This document shows positions 1 through 7,402 of a stretch of DNA of 64,000 nt, in pieces. The stretch's first letter is position 1, and each line of letters starts with the position of its first letter. The notes under the pieces were generated by a model. The model ran no database searches. It was not told where the DNA came from and saw only the letters and a program-made list of their open reading frames with translations. The position numbers and the translations under genes are program-made. The DNA lies in the NCBI GenBank assembly GCA_963806955.1, contig CAWDZG010000002.1:372001-436000 (forward strand), given 5' to 3'. The stretch is from Gaiellasilicea sp963806955 (GTDB lineage: Bacteria; Actinomycetota; Thermoleophilia; Gaiellales; Gaiellaceae).

Positions 1-696
1 GTCGCCCTCGAACTGGAGCACACAGTCGACCAGATGCTCGAGGACGCGCGGGCCCGCCACCGAGCCGTCCTTCGTCACGTGGCCGACGAGGATCGTCGCG
101 ACCCCCTGCTCCTTCGCGACCCGGAGCAGGCGGCCGGCGGCTTCCCTGACCTGGCCGACCGAGCCCGGCGCGGAGCCCATGTCGGACGAGTAGAGCGTCT
201 GGATCGAGTCGATCACGCACACGTCGGGCCGCTCGCGCTCGAGCGTCGCGCAGACGGCATCGAGCTCGGTCTCGGCGAGGATCTCGACCTTGTCGGCGCC
301 ACCGAGGCGCGCCGCGCGGAGCTTGACCTGTGCGGTCGACTCCTCGCCGGTGACGAGGAGCGCACGCTTGCCGGCTGCGGACACGCAGCCGAGCGCCATC
401 AGCAGGAGCGTCGACTTGCCGACGCCCGGCTCCCCGCCGACGAGGACCAGGCTGGCGGGGACGAGACCGCCGCCGAGGACACGGTCGAGCTCCGCCACGC
501 CGGTGGAGATTCGCTTCGCCTCCTGGGCGTCGACGTCGACGAGCCGGAGGAGCGGCTTCGCGGCGGCGCGGGCTGCGGACGCGGGGACCTCCTCGACGAG
601 CGACCCGAACGCGTTGCAGCCCGGGCACTTGCCGAACCACCGCCCGGCGGCGTAGCCGCACTCGGTGCACGCGAACTGGACTGCAGCCTTGGCCAT
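1..696 (-). CDS. radA: DNA repair protein RadA, N-terminal part (runs off window)
   Basis: RadA/Sms is a RecA-related ATPase that helps process recombination intermediates and branch migration. The 232 codons seen here run from the ATG at 696 to the window edge, so the C-terminal half (KNRFG motif, Lon-like domain) is outside. The N-terminal C4 zinc finger is complete (C10, C13, C24, C27, in CTEC and CPGC). It is followed by a Walker A motif (GEPGVGKST, near residue 95) and a Walker B segment (VCVIDSIQTL). The start is supported by the usual short lead (MAKAAVQFAC) in front of the zinc finger. It is divergent from the small ORF at 833. Family assignment is firm; the gene is partial only because of the window boundary. 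Confidence 0.95.
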   Translation of the reverse strand, partial: MAKAAVQFACTECGYAAGRWFGKCPGCNAFGSLVEEVPASAARAAAKPLLRLVDVDAQEAKRISTGVAELDRVLGGGLVPASLVLVGGEPGVGKSTLLLMALGCVSAAGKRALLVTGEESTAQVKLRAARLGGADKVEILAETELDAVCATLERERPDVCVIDSIQTLYSSDMGSAPGSVGQVREAAGRLLRVAKEQGVATILVGHVTKDGSVAGPRVLEHLVDCVLQFEGD

Positions 697-832
697 GCGT
701 CGAGGCTAGCCGCCACGGCGGACGGGGATGTCACGGCTCGGCATCGGTTCGTGAACGACTTTCCATCGCTGCGCAACCGCTCGGCCGTGGGCGCCGTTGT
801 GACCGTGAACCCTGCGGCAGCGCCCCTTCCAC

Positions 833-1012
833 GTGGACCTCTTCCAGAAATATCGACTCGAGAACGTCGGCCCGACGCGCTCGCGGCTCGCCGAGCTGAT
901 CTCGACCTTCGAGACCCAGCGCAAGTCGATGTCGATCGGCGAGCTCACGCAGCTGCGCGACGAGATCGAGACGCTGACGGCCCGCCTCTCGTCCGAGCGC
1001 GACGAAAGCTGA
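833..1012 (+). CDS. small hypothetical protein, predicted helical (59 aa)
   Basis: A short ORF with a GTG start (VDLFQKYRLENVG...) that ends just before the serine protease gene. An in-frame stop at 806-808 limits how far upstream it could begin. The product is charged, with heptad-like leucines (LAELISTFE, LTQLRDEIETL), and looks like one or two amphipathic helices or a short coiled coil. I recognise no family. Third-position GC bias and a sensible composition favour coding, but there is no clear Shine-Dalgarno sequence. It lies 137 nt from the divergent radA start and could share that promoter region. Confidence 0.5.
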   Translation: MDLFQKYRLENVGPTRSRLAELISTFETQRKSMSIGELTQLRDEIETLTARLSSERDES

Positions 1013-1096
1013 AGCCCCCGTTCGAGGGAGGCGAATCCCCCGAATCGGCCTACGGTGCGACGGGTAAAGGTGATGTTCTCTGGGAGAGGTGGCAAC

Positions 1097-1864
1097 TTGC
1101 GGAAGCTTCTACTTGCGGCACTTGCGGCACTTGCGGTTTTGCTGGCAGCTGGGTCGGCCGGCGCGGTCATCAACGGGGCGCCCGATGGCGATCGGCACCC
1201 CTACGTCGTGGCGCTCGGGTTCATCGACGCTTCGACCGGGCGCCCGGGAGCGTTCTGCTCCGGCACGCTCATCTCGCCGACGGTGGTGCTCACCGCCGGT
1301 CACTGCACGTTCGGCTCGGCTGTGGCCTTCGTCTGGCCCGACGCGGTCTGGAATCCGGCGAACCCGCCGGCGGCGATGGGCATGCCGATGACGCATCCCG
1401 ACTTCAATCCGGTGATCACGACGCCGAACACGGGCGATCTCGGCGTCGTGCTGCTCAACCGGCCGGTGAATCTGCCGGCTTACGGCGCGCTGCCCACCGC
1501 CGGCTACCTGGACGACAAGCTGAAGGGGAACGAGCGTGACGTCTCGATCGTCGGCTTCGGGCTGCAGTCTCTCGCGCCGCCGGTGCAGACGGGCGAGCGG
1601 ACGCTCGGCACCACGCGGATCAAGAGCCTGAACAAGGAGATGGTGAGCGGCTACGGGATCGAGACCAAGGGCGCGAAGGGAACCAAGAAGAGCGGCATGT
1701 GCCTCGGCGACTCGGGTGGACCGCTGCTCCACGGCGACTCGAACCTCGTGCTCGCGGTGGACTCGTTCGGCGACGTGGACACGTGCATGGGCGGGAACTT
1801 CGCCTTCCGCACCGACACGCCGTCGGCGCGTGCGTTCCTCGGCCGCTTCGTCGCGTTGCCCTAG
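1097..1864 (+). CDS. secreted trypsin-like serine protease (S1 family)
   Basis: A 255-residue precursor. I chose the TTG at 1097 because a strong ribosome site (GGGAGAGG, 1082-1089) lies about 7 nt upstream and the product then begins with a textbook signal peptide (MRKLLLAALAALAVLLAAG, cleavage near AGA). A GTG at 1055 would add a non-hydrophobic lead. The mature part has the S1 catalytic triad: His in TAGHC, Asp in the NTGDLGVV segment and Ser in GDSGGP. An internal AFCSGTLIS segment is typical of chymotrypsin-fold enzymes. The product is probably exported by Sec and acts outside the membrane; the substrate is unknown. It is convergent with tatA, the two stop codons being directly adjacent. 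Confidence 0.88.
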   Translation: MRKLLLAALAALAVLLAAGSAGAVINGAPDGDRHPYVVALGFIDASTGRPGAFCSGTLISPTVVLTAGHCTFGSAVAFVWPDAVWNPANPPAAMGMPMTHPDFNPVITTPNTGDLGVVLLNRPVNLPAYGALPTAGYLDDKLKGNERDVSIVGFGLQSLAPPVQTGERTLGTTRIKSLNKEMVSGYGIETKGAKGTKKSGMCLGDSGGPLLHGDSNLVLAVDSFGDVDTCMGGNFAFRTDTPSARAFLGRFVALP

Positions 1865-2110
1865 CTACTCCGGGTCGGGGCGTGCGTCGCTACCCGCGGC
1901 GCGCGCCTCGTCCTCGGGCGCCTGCGGCGGCCGCTCGGTCTCCGGCTCCATCGCGCGGCGCACGTCCTCGCGCGGGTCGACGTCCTTCACCGTCTCCTTG
2001 ACCTCCCGCAGCCCGCGTCCGAGCTGGCGCGCGATCGTCGGCACCTGCTTCGAGCCGAAGAGGAGCAGGACGACGACACCGAGGACGATCAGCTCCCACT
2101 GGCCGGGCAT
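1865..2110 (-). CDS. tatA: twin-arginine translocase subunit TatA/TatE
   Basis: An 81-residue protein with the TatA architecture: a short N-terminal membrane helix (about residues 6-21, ELIVLGVVVLLLF), the FGSKQVP hinge, an amphipathic helix (TIARQLGRGLREVKE) and an acidic, disordered tail rich in E, P and D. TatA oligomers form the protein-conducting part of the Tat pathway for folded proteins. No tatC or tatB is nearby, so it is a stand-alone gene as in many actinobacteria. TatA and TatB are hard to separate by sequence; the short length and the FG..P hinge favour TatA. Confidence 0.9.
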   Translation of the reverse strand: MPGQWELIVLGVVVLLLFGSKQVPTIARQLGRGLREVKETVKDVDPREDVRRAMEPETERPPQAPEDEARAAGSDARPDPE

Positions 2111-2200
2111 GCAGCCAGGATAGAGATCACCCGCGAGGATGATGCGGAATCGTCGTCACGGCCGATGCCTGCGGAGCCGGCACGGCATAGCGTTGCGGCC

Positions 2201-2326
2201 ATGAAGCGCCTCCTGATCCTGCTGCTGCTCGCCCTCCTGCTGCTCGTGCTCGCGCTCGGCGGCTGGGCGGTCGAGGGCGCCCGCTGGGCGGTCCAGGGTC
2301 GACGCGCCCGCCTGTCCCCGGCATGA
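2201..2326 (+). CDS. 41-aa single-span membrane peptide, coupled to the next gene
   Basis: ATG at 2201 opens a 41-codon ORF whose product is almost entirely one Leu-rich transmembrane helix (KRLLILLLLALLLLVLALGG) followed by a short basic tail. Its stop TGA lies inside ATGATG, so the ATG of the next gene (2323) overlaps it by four bases, the usual arrangement for translational coupling. There is no clear ribosome site. No family is recognised. The overlap and composition support it; a chance Leu-rich ORF remains possible in GC-rich DNA. Confidence 0.5.
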   Translation: MKRLLILLLLALLLLVLALGGWAVEGARWAVQGRRARLSPA

Positions 2327-2685
2327 TGCGACCCGTGGACGTCAAGCTCGCGGAAGAGTCGCTCTCCGGCTCCTGGCTGTCGACGCGGCTCGGCATCGGC
2401 ACGCACCGCCTCGACGCGATGCGGCGCGCCGGCGAGCTCCTCGGCGTCCGCCGGCCGGGCGGGCACGACTACCTCTACCCGGCCTGGCAGTTCGCGCCTG
2501 ACGGGAAGCCGCTGCAGGTGGTCCAGCAGCTCGTGAAGGCGGCTCGCGGCGCCGGGCTCAGCGACGAGCGCCTCTACGAGGTCCTCGCCGCCCGGACCGG
2601 TATCTCCGGCAACGAGCGGCTCGCCGACGCCCTGCGTGACGGCCGGGACGACTACGTGCTCCAGGTCGTCCGCAACTCGGCCTAG
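2323..2685 (+). CDS. hypothetical protein, possible winged-helix-type fold (120 aa)
   Basis: A 120-residue soluble protein of unknown function. The N-terminal third (SGSWLSTRLGIGTHRLDAMRRAGELLGVRR) resembles a helix-turn-helix segment followed by a short beta hairpin (GHDYLYPAWQF). The rest is helical (LQVVQQLVKAARGAGLSDERLYEVLAART), which recalls small antitoxin or excisionase-like DNA-binding proteins. That reading is inference from pattern only. The start ATG overlaps the stop of the 41-aa membrane ORF, and the ABC-F gene starts 4 nt after its stop, so the three are probably co-transcribed. Confidence 0.7.
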   Translation: MMRPVDVKLAEESLSGSWLSTRLGIGTHRLDAMRRAGELLGVRRPGGHDYLYPAWQFAPDGKPLQVVQQLVKAARGAGLSDERLYEVLAARTGISGNERLADALRDGRDDYVLQVVRNSA

Positions 2686-2689
2686 CGCC

Positions 2690-4336
2690 TTGGCCCTCGT
2701 CTCCCTCAACGCCGTGCGCAAGTCGTACGGCAGCCGGACCGTGCTCGACGGCCTCGACTTCGCGATCGAGCCGCGCGCCCGCGTGGGCGTGATCGGCGCC
2801 AACGGCTCGGGCAAGTCGACGCTGCTGAAGCTGATCGCGGGGATCGAGGAGCCGGATGCGGGCATGGTCGTCCGCCGGCGCGAGCTCGTCGTCTCGTTTC
2901 TGCCCCAGCATCCGCTCGGCGACGAGTCCACGCCGCTCGAGACGGTCCTGGCCGCGCGTCCGGACCTGCGCGAGCTCGACCGCGAGCTGCACCGCGTCAC
3001 CGAGCAGCTCGCCTCCCCGGAGCTCGCCGCCGACCTCGGCCGCATGTCCCGCGTGCTCCACCGCCAGGAGGAGCTCGTCGAGCGCTGGGAGGCGGCCGGC
3101 GGGCCGAGCATCGACGGCCGCGCCCGCGCGATGCTGCTCGACGTCGGGATCGAGGAGAGCGACCTCGCGCTGCCGACGAGCGCGCTCTCGGGCGGCCAGC
3201 GCAAGCTCGTCGCGCTCGCGGCTTGTCTCGCGCGCGACCCCGACGTGCTCCTGCTCGACGAGCCGGAGGCGCACCTCGACGCCGTCGGCCGCGCACTGCT
3301 CGAGCGGCTCCTCACGGGCTTCGACGGGGCGGCCGTCGCCGTCTCGCACGACCGCTACCTGCTCGACGAGACCGTCGCAGAGATCGCCGAGCTGCACGGC
3401 GGCCGCATCCGGATCTGGCCGGGCAACTACTCGGCCTACACGCTCGAGCGCGAGCTCGATCTGCAACGACAGCGGCAGGCGTACGTCACTCAGCAGAAGG
3501 AGATCGAGCGGCTCGAGGCCGCGATCCGGCGCTTCAGGGACTGGGCGCACCGGGTCGTCGACGAGCGCCACATCAAGCAGGCCCGCAACAAGCAGCGGCA
3601 GATCGACCGGATGGACAAGATCGAGCGTCCCGTGCTGGAGCGGCGCAAGATCGCGCTGCGCCTGCACCCCCATGCGCGCGGCGGTCAGCGCGTCTTCGAG
3701 CTGCGCCGGGTCGGCATGAGCTTCGGCGACGATGCCGTTCTGGCCGACGTGGAGCTGACCGTGGTGCACGGCGAGCGGGTCGGCTTCGTCGGCGCGAACG
3801 GCGCCGGCAAGAGCGTGCTCCTGAAGACGGTCGTCGGCGAGCTGGAGCCGACCGAGGGAGAGGTCTGGGTCGGGCCGTCGATCCGCGTCGGGTATCTCGC
3901 GCAGGATCAGGAGACGCTCGATCCCGAGTCGAGCCCGCTCGACACGGTCCGGCTCGCGCACCGCTGCGCCGAGGGCGAGGCGGTCGCGCTGCTGATGAAG
4001 TTCCTCTTCCCGTACGAGCAGGTGCGCCGGGCGAACGAGCTGCTCTCGGGCGGCGAGCGGACGCGCCTGCAGCTGCTGCTGCTGATGCTGCAGCAACCGA
4101 ACCTGCTCGTCCTCGACGAGCCGACGAACCATCTCGACATCGACTCGGTCGAGGCGCTCGAGACGGCGCTCGAGGAGTTCGAGGGCACCGTCTGCGTGAT
4201 CTCGCACGACCGCTACTTCCTCGACCGGATCGTCGACCGCATCGTCGAGGTCGACGGCGGCGGCGCGCGGGCCTACGAGGGCGGCTGGTCCGACTGGTAC
4301 GAGCGCTCGCACGCAGCGCTCGACCCAGCCAAGTAA
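2690..4336 (+). CDS. ABC-F family ATP-binding protein
   Basis: A 548-residue soluble protein made of two ABC ATPase domains with no membrane segments, the ABC-F hallmark. Domain 1 has Walker A GANGSGKST and signature LSGGQRK; domain 2 has GANGAGKSV and LSGGERT, followed by LVLDEPTNHLD and an ISHDRYF H-loop. A charged helical linker (QRQAYVTQQKEIERLEAAIRR) joins them. ABC-F proteins bind the ribosome E-site to regulate or rescue translation; some confer resistance to ribosome-targeting antibiotics. Domain 1 carries LLDEPEAHLD rather than the usual TNHLD. I chose the TTG at 2690 (MALVSLNAVRKSYG), which begins 4 nt after the upstream stop. The 3' end overlaps a perfect palindrome. Confidence 0.92.
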   Translation: MALVSLNAVRKSYGSRTVLDGLDFAIEPRARVGVIGANGSGKSTLLKLIAGIEEPDAGMVVRRRELVVSFLPQHPLGDESTPLETVLAARPDLRELDRELHRVTEQLASPELAADLGRMSRVLHRQEELVERWEAAGGPSIDGRARAMLLDVGIEESDLALPTSALSGGQRKLVALAACLARDPDVLLLDEPEAHLDAVGRALLERLLTGFDGAAVAVSHDRYLLDETVAEIAELHGGRIRIWPGNYSAYTLERELDLQRQRQAYVTQQKEIERLEAAIRRFRDWAHRVVDERHIKQARNKQRQIDRMDKIERPVLERRKIALRLHPHARGGQRVFELRRVGMSFGDDAVLADVELTVVHGERVGFVGANGAGKSVLLKTVVGELEPTEGEVWVGPSIRVGYLAQDQETLDPESSPLDTVRLAHRCAEGEAVALLMKFLFPYEQVRRANELLSGGERTRLQLLLLMLQQPNLLVLDEPTNHLDIDSVEALETALEEFEGTVCVISHDRYFLDRIVDRIVEVDGGGARAYEGGWSDWYERSHAALDPAK

Positions 4337-4354
4337 CAGACTGTTACTTGGCTG
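4326..4354. repeat. 29-bp perfect inverted repeat, copy 1
   Basis: Arms CAGCCAAGTAACAG (4326-4339) and CTGTTACTTGGCTG (4341-4354) are exact reverse complements around a single A at 4340. It spans the last codons and stop of the ABC-F gene. The one-base centre argues against an RNA hairpin and for a site read by a dimeric DNA-binding protein. A second copy is centred exactly 80 bp away. Confidence 0.8.
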
Positions 4355-4375
4355 CGCGCGCGTAGGCTTGAGCCC

Positions 4376-4753
4376 GTGCGAGAGGCGCTGGAGGTACTCG
4401 AAACCGGGCCAAGTAACAGTCTGTTACTTGGTCTCGCGTGGCTCGCGGGGCAGGAGGTCGAGCACGACGCCGACGAGCTGAAGGCCGCGTTGCGGCGGGC
4501 GGAGCTGCTGCTCGCCGCCGGCGGCGACCCACACCGGGAGCTGGAGCTCGACGGCCGCGCGGTACTTGCCGTCGCAGACGACCTTGACCGGCCGGAGGCG
4601 CGCGACGCGTTCGAGGACGCGCTCGCCCGGCTCACCGCCGGCGCGGAGGGGTTGCCGGCGGTGAGCGACGGGCTGGCGAGGCTGCGGGCGCAGCCTGACC
4701 TCGCCTGGCAGAGCTACGCGGGCGCGCTGCTCGCCGAGGCGATCGGGGGCTGA
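4376..4753 (+). CDS. hypothetical protein (125 aa)
   Basis: An Ala/Leu/Glu-rich helical protein of unknown function, starting at GTG 4376. The second palindrome copy (4409-4431) lies inside the reading frame and is translated as part of PSNSLLLGL, so either the N-terminus tolerates it or the true start lies downstream of the repeat. The remainder (DELKAALRRAELLLAAGGDP, then ELDGRAVLAVADDLD) has coding-type composition. No ribosome site is visible. The 3' end overlaps the convergent MFS gene by 40 nt. I do not recognise a family. Confidence 0.6.
   Translation: MREALEVLETGPSNSLLLGLAWLAGQEVEHDADELKAALRRAELLLAAGGDPHRELELDGRAVLAVADDLDRPEARDAFEDALARLTAGAEGLPAVSDGLARLRAQPDLAWQSYAGALLAEAIGG
4409..4431. 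repeat. 23-bp perfect inverted repeat, copy 2
   Basis: Arms CCAAGTAACAG (4409-4419) and CTGTTACTTGG (4421-4431) around a single T at 4420. It is the same core as copy 1 with the central base changed, and its centre is 80 bp from that of copy 1. It lies inside the 5' part of the 125-aa ORF. A paired operator or a dispersed repeat are the two readings. Confidence 0.8.
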
Positions 4754-6003
4754 GGCTCCGGCTCGAGCTCGGGGAGCTCGGACATCCGGCCGACGCGGCG
4801 CAACGGCGAGAAGAGCACCGGCACGACGGTGAGCAGGCCGCCGAGGGCGCCCACGACCATGGTCTCGCGCAGGCCGATCGCCGTCGCGAGCGCGCCGCCG
4901 GTGAGCCCGCCGAGCGGGACCACACCCCAGACGACGAACCGGCGCGACGCATTGGCGCGCCCGAGGATCCGGTCGGGCGTGATCGCCTGGATCAGGCTGA
5001 TCGCGGTCACGTTGTAGAGGATCCCCCCGAAGCCGATGACGGTCATGCTCGCGAGGATGAACGGGATCGCCTGCTCCTTCGGCGCGAGCGCGATCAGGAG
5101 CGTGCCCGGCCCGAACAGGCAGGACGCGATCAGGATCGTCCGGCCGACGCCGAGCCATTCGCCGATCCGGCGTGCGGTCAGGGCAGCCGCGAGCGTGCCG
5201 AGGTTGCCGACCGCGAGCACGATCCCGATCGTCGCCGCGGTCAGCCCGAGCTCGCGCACGGCGTAGACGAGCAGGATCGAGAAGACGACCTGACCGAAGA
5301 AGTTCGCGAGCGCGGTCGTGGCGACCATCGTCCGCTGGTAGGAGTGCGAGAAGACGTAGCGGAGCCCTTCGCCGAGCTCAGACCTCAGCGACCGGCGGCC
5401 CTCGCGCGACGGCGCGGGCTCCTGCTTGCGGATCGCGCCGAGCAGGAGCGCCGAGACGAGGAAGCTGATCGCGTCGGCGAGCACGGCGATCGGCGCGGTC
5501 AGTGCGGCGACGAGTCCGCCCGCCAGCCCGGGACCGCCGATGTTCGCTCCGGCGCGACTGATCTCGAGCTTCGCGTTGCCCTCCACGACCTGGTCGCGCC
5601 CGACCAGCGCTGGGAGATACGACTGGTACGCGACGTCGAAGAAGACGGTGCAGACGCCGACGACGAAGCCGACGGCGTAGAGGTGCCAGATGTTCAGCGT
5701 TCCGGCCCAGTGCGCCGCGGGGATCGTCGCGAGCGCGACGGCGCGCCCGACGTCGCCGGCGACGAGGATCGGCTTGCGGCGGAGGCGGTCGACCCAGACC
5801 CCTGCCGGGAGCGTGAAGAGCAGGAAGGGCAGGAACTGGACGCTCGTGAGCGCAGCGACCTTGAACGCGCTCTCCTCCAGGGCGAGGATCGCGACCAGCG
5901 GCAGCGCCAGGAACGAGACCTGCGAGCCGAACTGACTGATCGTCTCCGCGCCCCAGAGGGAGAGGAAGTCCCGGTTGCGCAGGAGGCCGCCGGGTCGTCG
6001 CAC
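4714..6003 (-). CDS. MFS transporter (DHA/MefE-like efflux family)
   Basis: About 429 residues with 10-12 predicted transmembrane segments. The loop-2 motif of the major facilitator superfamily is present (PAGVWVDRLRRKPIL), and the N-terminal block (RNRDFLSLWGAETISQFGSQ) is typical of the macrolide/enterobactin exporter-like branch. Such carriers are proton-driven exporters of small molecules; the substrate is unknown. The GTG at 6003 begins 1 nt after the DUF4097 stop; a GTG at 6048 would give a 44-nt overlap and 15 more residues. It is the last gene of the operon RHH regulator, 40-aa ORF, DUF4097, MFS. The C-terminal tail is Pro/Glu-rich. Confidence 0.88.
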   Translation of the reverse strand: MRRPGGLLRNRDFLSLWGAETISQFGSQVSFLALPLVAILALEESAFKVAALTSVQFLPFLLFTLPAGVWVDRLRRKPILVAGDVGRAVALATIPAAHWAGTLNIWHLYAVGFVVGVCTVFFDVAYQSYLPALVGRDQVVEGNAKLEISRAGANIGGPGLAGGLVAALTAPIAVLADAISFLVSALLLGAIRKQEPAPSREGRRSLRSELGEGLRYVFSHSYQRTMVATTALANFFGQVVFSILLVYAVRELGLTAATIGIVLAVGNLGTLAAALTARRIGEWLGVGRTILIASCLFGPGTLLIALAPKEQAIPFILASMTVIGFGGILYNVTAISLIQAITPDRILGRANASRRFVVWGVVPLGGLTGGALATAIGLRETMVVGALGGLLTVVPVLFSPLRRVGRMSELPELEPEPQPPIASASSAPA

Positions 6004-6004
6004 G

Positions 6005-6826
6005 TCAGACGACCGCCCCGGCGGCACGGCTGATCCGGACGTCGCCACTGACCGTGCGCACCCGGAGTCCCGCCTCGGGCCCGTCGCCGCCCGTGGGCGC
6101 GTCGCTGACCTCGAGCTCCGAGCCGATCGAGCCGCTGACGGAGTTGACGTCGAGCCTGACGCGGAGGCCGCGGCGGATCGCGACGTCGACGTCGCCAGAG
6201 ACCGCCTTGAGCGCGACCTCGCCGGGGCCGGCGGCGCGGATCGACTGGTCGCCGGAGACGCTGGAGACCGTCAGGTCGCCGACGACCTCCCCGAGCTCGA
6301 CGTCGCCCGAGACCGAGTTGGCGGAGACGCCCGCCATGGCCGTCCCGAGCTCGATGTCGCCGGAGACGGTGTTGAGCGTGCAGCGTCCCTGAACGGACTC
6401 GACGCGGACGTCGCCGCTCGCGCTCTTCAGCTCGAGCACGCCGCCGACCTGCTCGAGCGACGTGTCGCCGGACGCGGTCCGGAGCCGCACGTCGCCGAGC
6501 CTGCCGGTCACCCGGATGTCGGCGGAGGCGGTGTCGCAGGCGAGGTCGGAACCGTGCGGGCACGTGATCCGGACGCTCACCTGCGCCGAGCCGAAGCCCC
6601 AGTTGCCGATCGAGATCGACCAACCGCGACCGCCCGCCAGCTCGACGACGATCTCGTCGCCGCGGGCATCGACGGTCGCCTTCTCGATCGCGGTGCGGGT
6701 CGCGTCGGTGTCGTTCAGCGGCACCAGCTCGACCGTGGCCTCGGCGACGTCGCCGGTCTCGACCGTCACGTCGCCGGACGGGTTGCGCACCTTCAGCTGC
6801 GCGTGCTCGGTGGGGAACCTATGCAT
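6005..6826 (-). CDS. DUF4097-family beta-strand repeat protein
   Basis: A 273-residue protein built from short repeats of the form SGDV or VSGDI (TASGDTSL, SASGDVRV, VSGDIEL, VSGDVEL, VSGDQSI, VSGDVDV), about one every 18-22 residues. This is the pattern of DUF4097 right-handed beta-solenoid proteins. No signal peptide or membrane segment is visible, so it is probably cytoplasmic. I chose ATG 6826, which has an AAGGG element 8 nt upstream and overlaps the 40-aa ORF by 8 nt. Function is unknown for the family; proteins of this type are often encoded beside small regulators, as here. A GTG at 6835 is an alternative start. Confidence 0.88.
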   Translation of the reverse strand: MHRFPTEHAQLKVRNPSGDVTVETGDVAEATVELVPLNDTDATRTAIEKATVDARGDEIVVELAGGRGWSISIGNWGFGSAQVSVRITCPHGSDLACDTASADIRVTGRLGDVRLRTASGDTSLEQVGGVLELKSASGDVRVESVQGRCTLNTVSGDIELGTAMAGVSANSVSGDVELGEVVGDLTVSSVSGDQSIRAAGPGEVALKAVSGDVDVAIRRGLRVRLDVNSVSGSIGSELEVSDAPTGGDGPEAGLRVRTVSGDVRISRAAGAVV

Positions 6827-6941
6827 GCCGCACACCCTTCCGGCGGGCGGGCTTCACGATCCGCTCGTCGCGGACGGGGGCACACCAGTCGGGGACGAGC
6901 AGCGTGCCGCCACCGAACGGGATGGGATGGAGACGGGACAT
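6819..6941 (-). CDS. 40-aa small protein between RHH regulator and DUF4097
   Basis: ATG at 6941 is preceded by one of the best ribosome sites in the window (AAAGGAGCTCAC), placed in the 11-nt gap after the RHH gene. The 40-residue product (MSRLHPIPFGGGTLLVPDWC..., ending in basic KPARRKGVRHA) has no membrane helix. It holds a conserved-looking WC.PV element and a basic tail. The stop overlaps the DUF4097 start by 8 nt, so all three genes should be translated from one message. No family is recognised. The strong ribosome site is the main argument that it is real. Confidence 0.72.
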   Translation of the reverse strand: MSRLHPIPFGGGTLLVPDWCAPVRDERIVKPARRKGVRHA

Positions 6942-6952
6942 GTGAGCTCCTT

Positions 6953-7402
6953 TCAGCTCTCTGCGTAGCCGGACAGGCGCCGGCCGGCGCGGACGGAACG
7001 GGTCTCGAGGCCGCGCGCGAGTGCACGCACGATCCACGAGTTGACGGAGACGCTCTCCTTCGCAGCGGCCACCTCGAGCTGGGCCTTGAGCGAGTCGGAG
7101 AGGCGGAGCGTGATCCTGGCGGTGAGTGCGTCGTCGGTCGAGGCGGCCGGCTCGACCTCCTCGTCCTCGACGTAGACGAGCTCGGGCTCGCGCCCGGCGA
7201 GGCGAACCTCGACGCGGCCGGGAACCTGGCCGTTGAGCGTGCCGGCGATCTCGCCCAGCAGGTCGAGGAGCCGGAGTTGGAGCGACGGCTCGAGCGCCTG
7301 TGCGAGCCGGCGGCCCGCTTCCTCGACGGTGTCGTCGCCGGCAAGAGCAGCCGCCGCCGCGAGGTCTTCTTGAAGTGCCTGGACGTACGGTGCCATCTGC
7401 AT
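6953..7402 (-). CDS. ribbon-helix-helix (CopG/HicB-like) regulator
   Basis: A 149-residue protein with a helical N-terminal region and a C-terminal ribbon-helix-helix DNA-binding motif (TARITLRLSDSLKAQLEVAA, then KESVSVNSWIVRALARGLE, about residues 93-132). RHH proteins bind as dimers to short palindromes and usually repress their own promoter; HicB-type antitoxins have the same C-terminal fold. No toxin-like partner is seen; the downstream genes are a 40-aa ORF, DUF4097 and MFS. The ATG at 7402 coincides with the expected transcription start of the promoter described next, suggesting a leaderless message. Autoregulation through the overlapping palindrome is inferred. Confidence 0.85.
   Translation of the reverse strand: MQMAPYVQALQEDLAAAAALAGDDTVEEAGRRLAQALEPSLQLRLLDLLGEIAGTLNGQVPGRVEVRLAGREPELVYVEDEEVEPAASTDDALTARITLRLSDSLKAQLEVAAAKESVSVNSWIVRALARGLETRSVRAGRRLSGYAES

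Noticed and set aside
34..1539. Long plus-strand open frame across radA and the protease
   Set aside because: It is the antisense of radA in GC-rich DNA; the product is Arg/Gly/Ala-rich and lacks any domain, while radA on the other strand has zinc-finger and Walker motifs.
4326..4354. Transcription terminator for the ABC-F gene
   Set aside because: A one-base loop cannot form in RNA without opening the stem, there is no T-run, and the same sequence recurs inside a coding frame.
6953..7402. Type II toxin-antitoxin module (HicB-like antitoxin)
   Set aside because: No HicA-like or other toxin gene adjacent; the downstream 40-aa ORF does not resemble known toxins.
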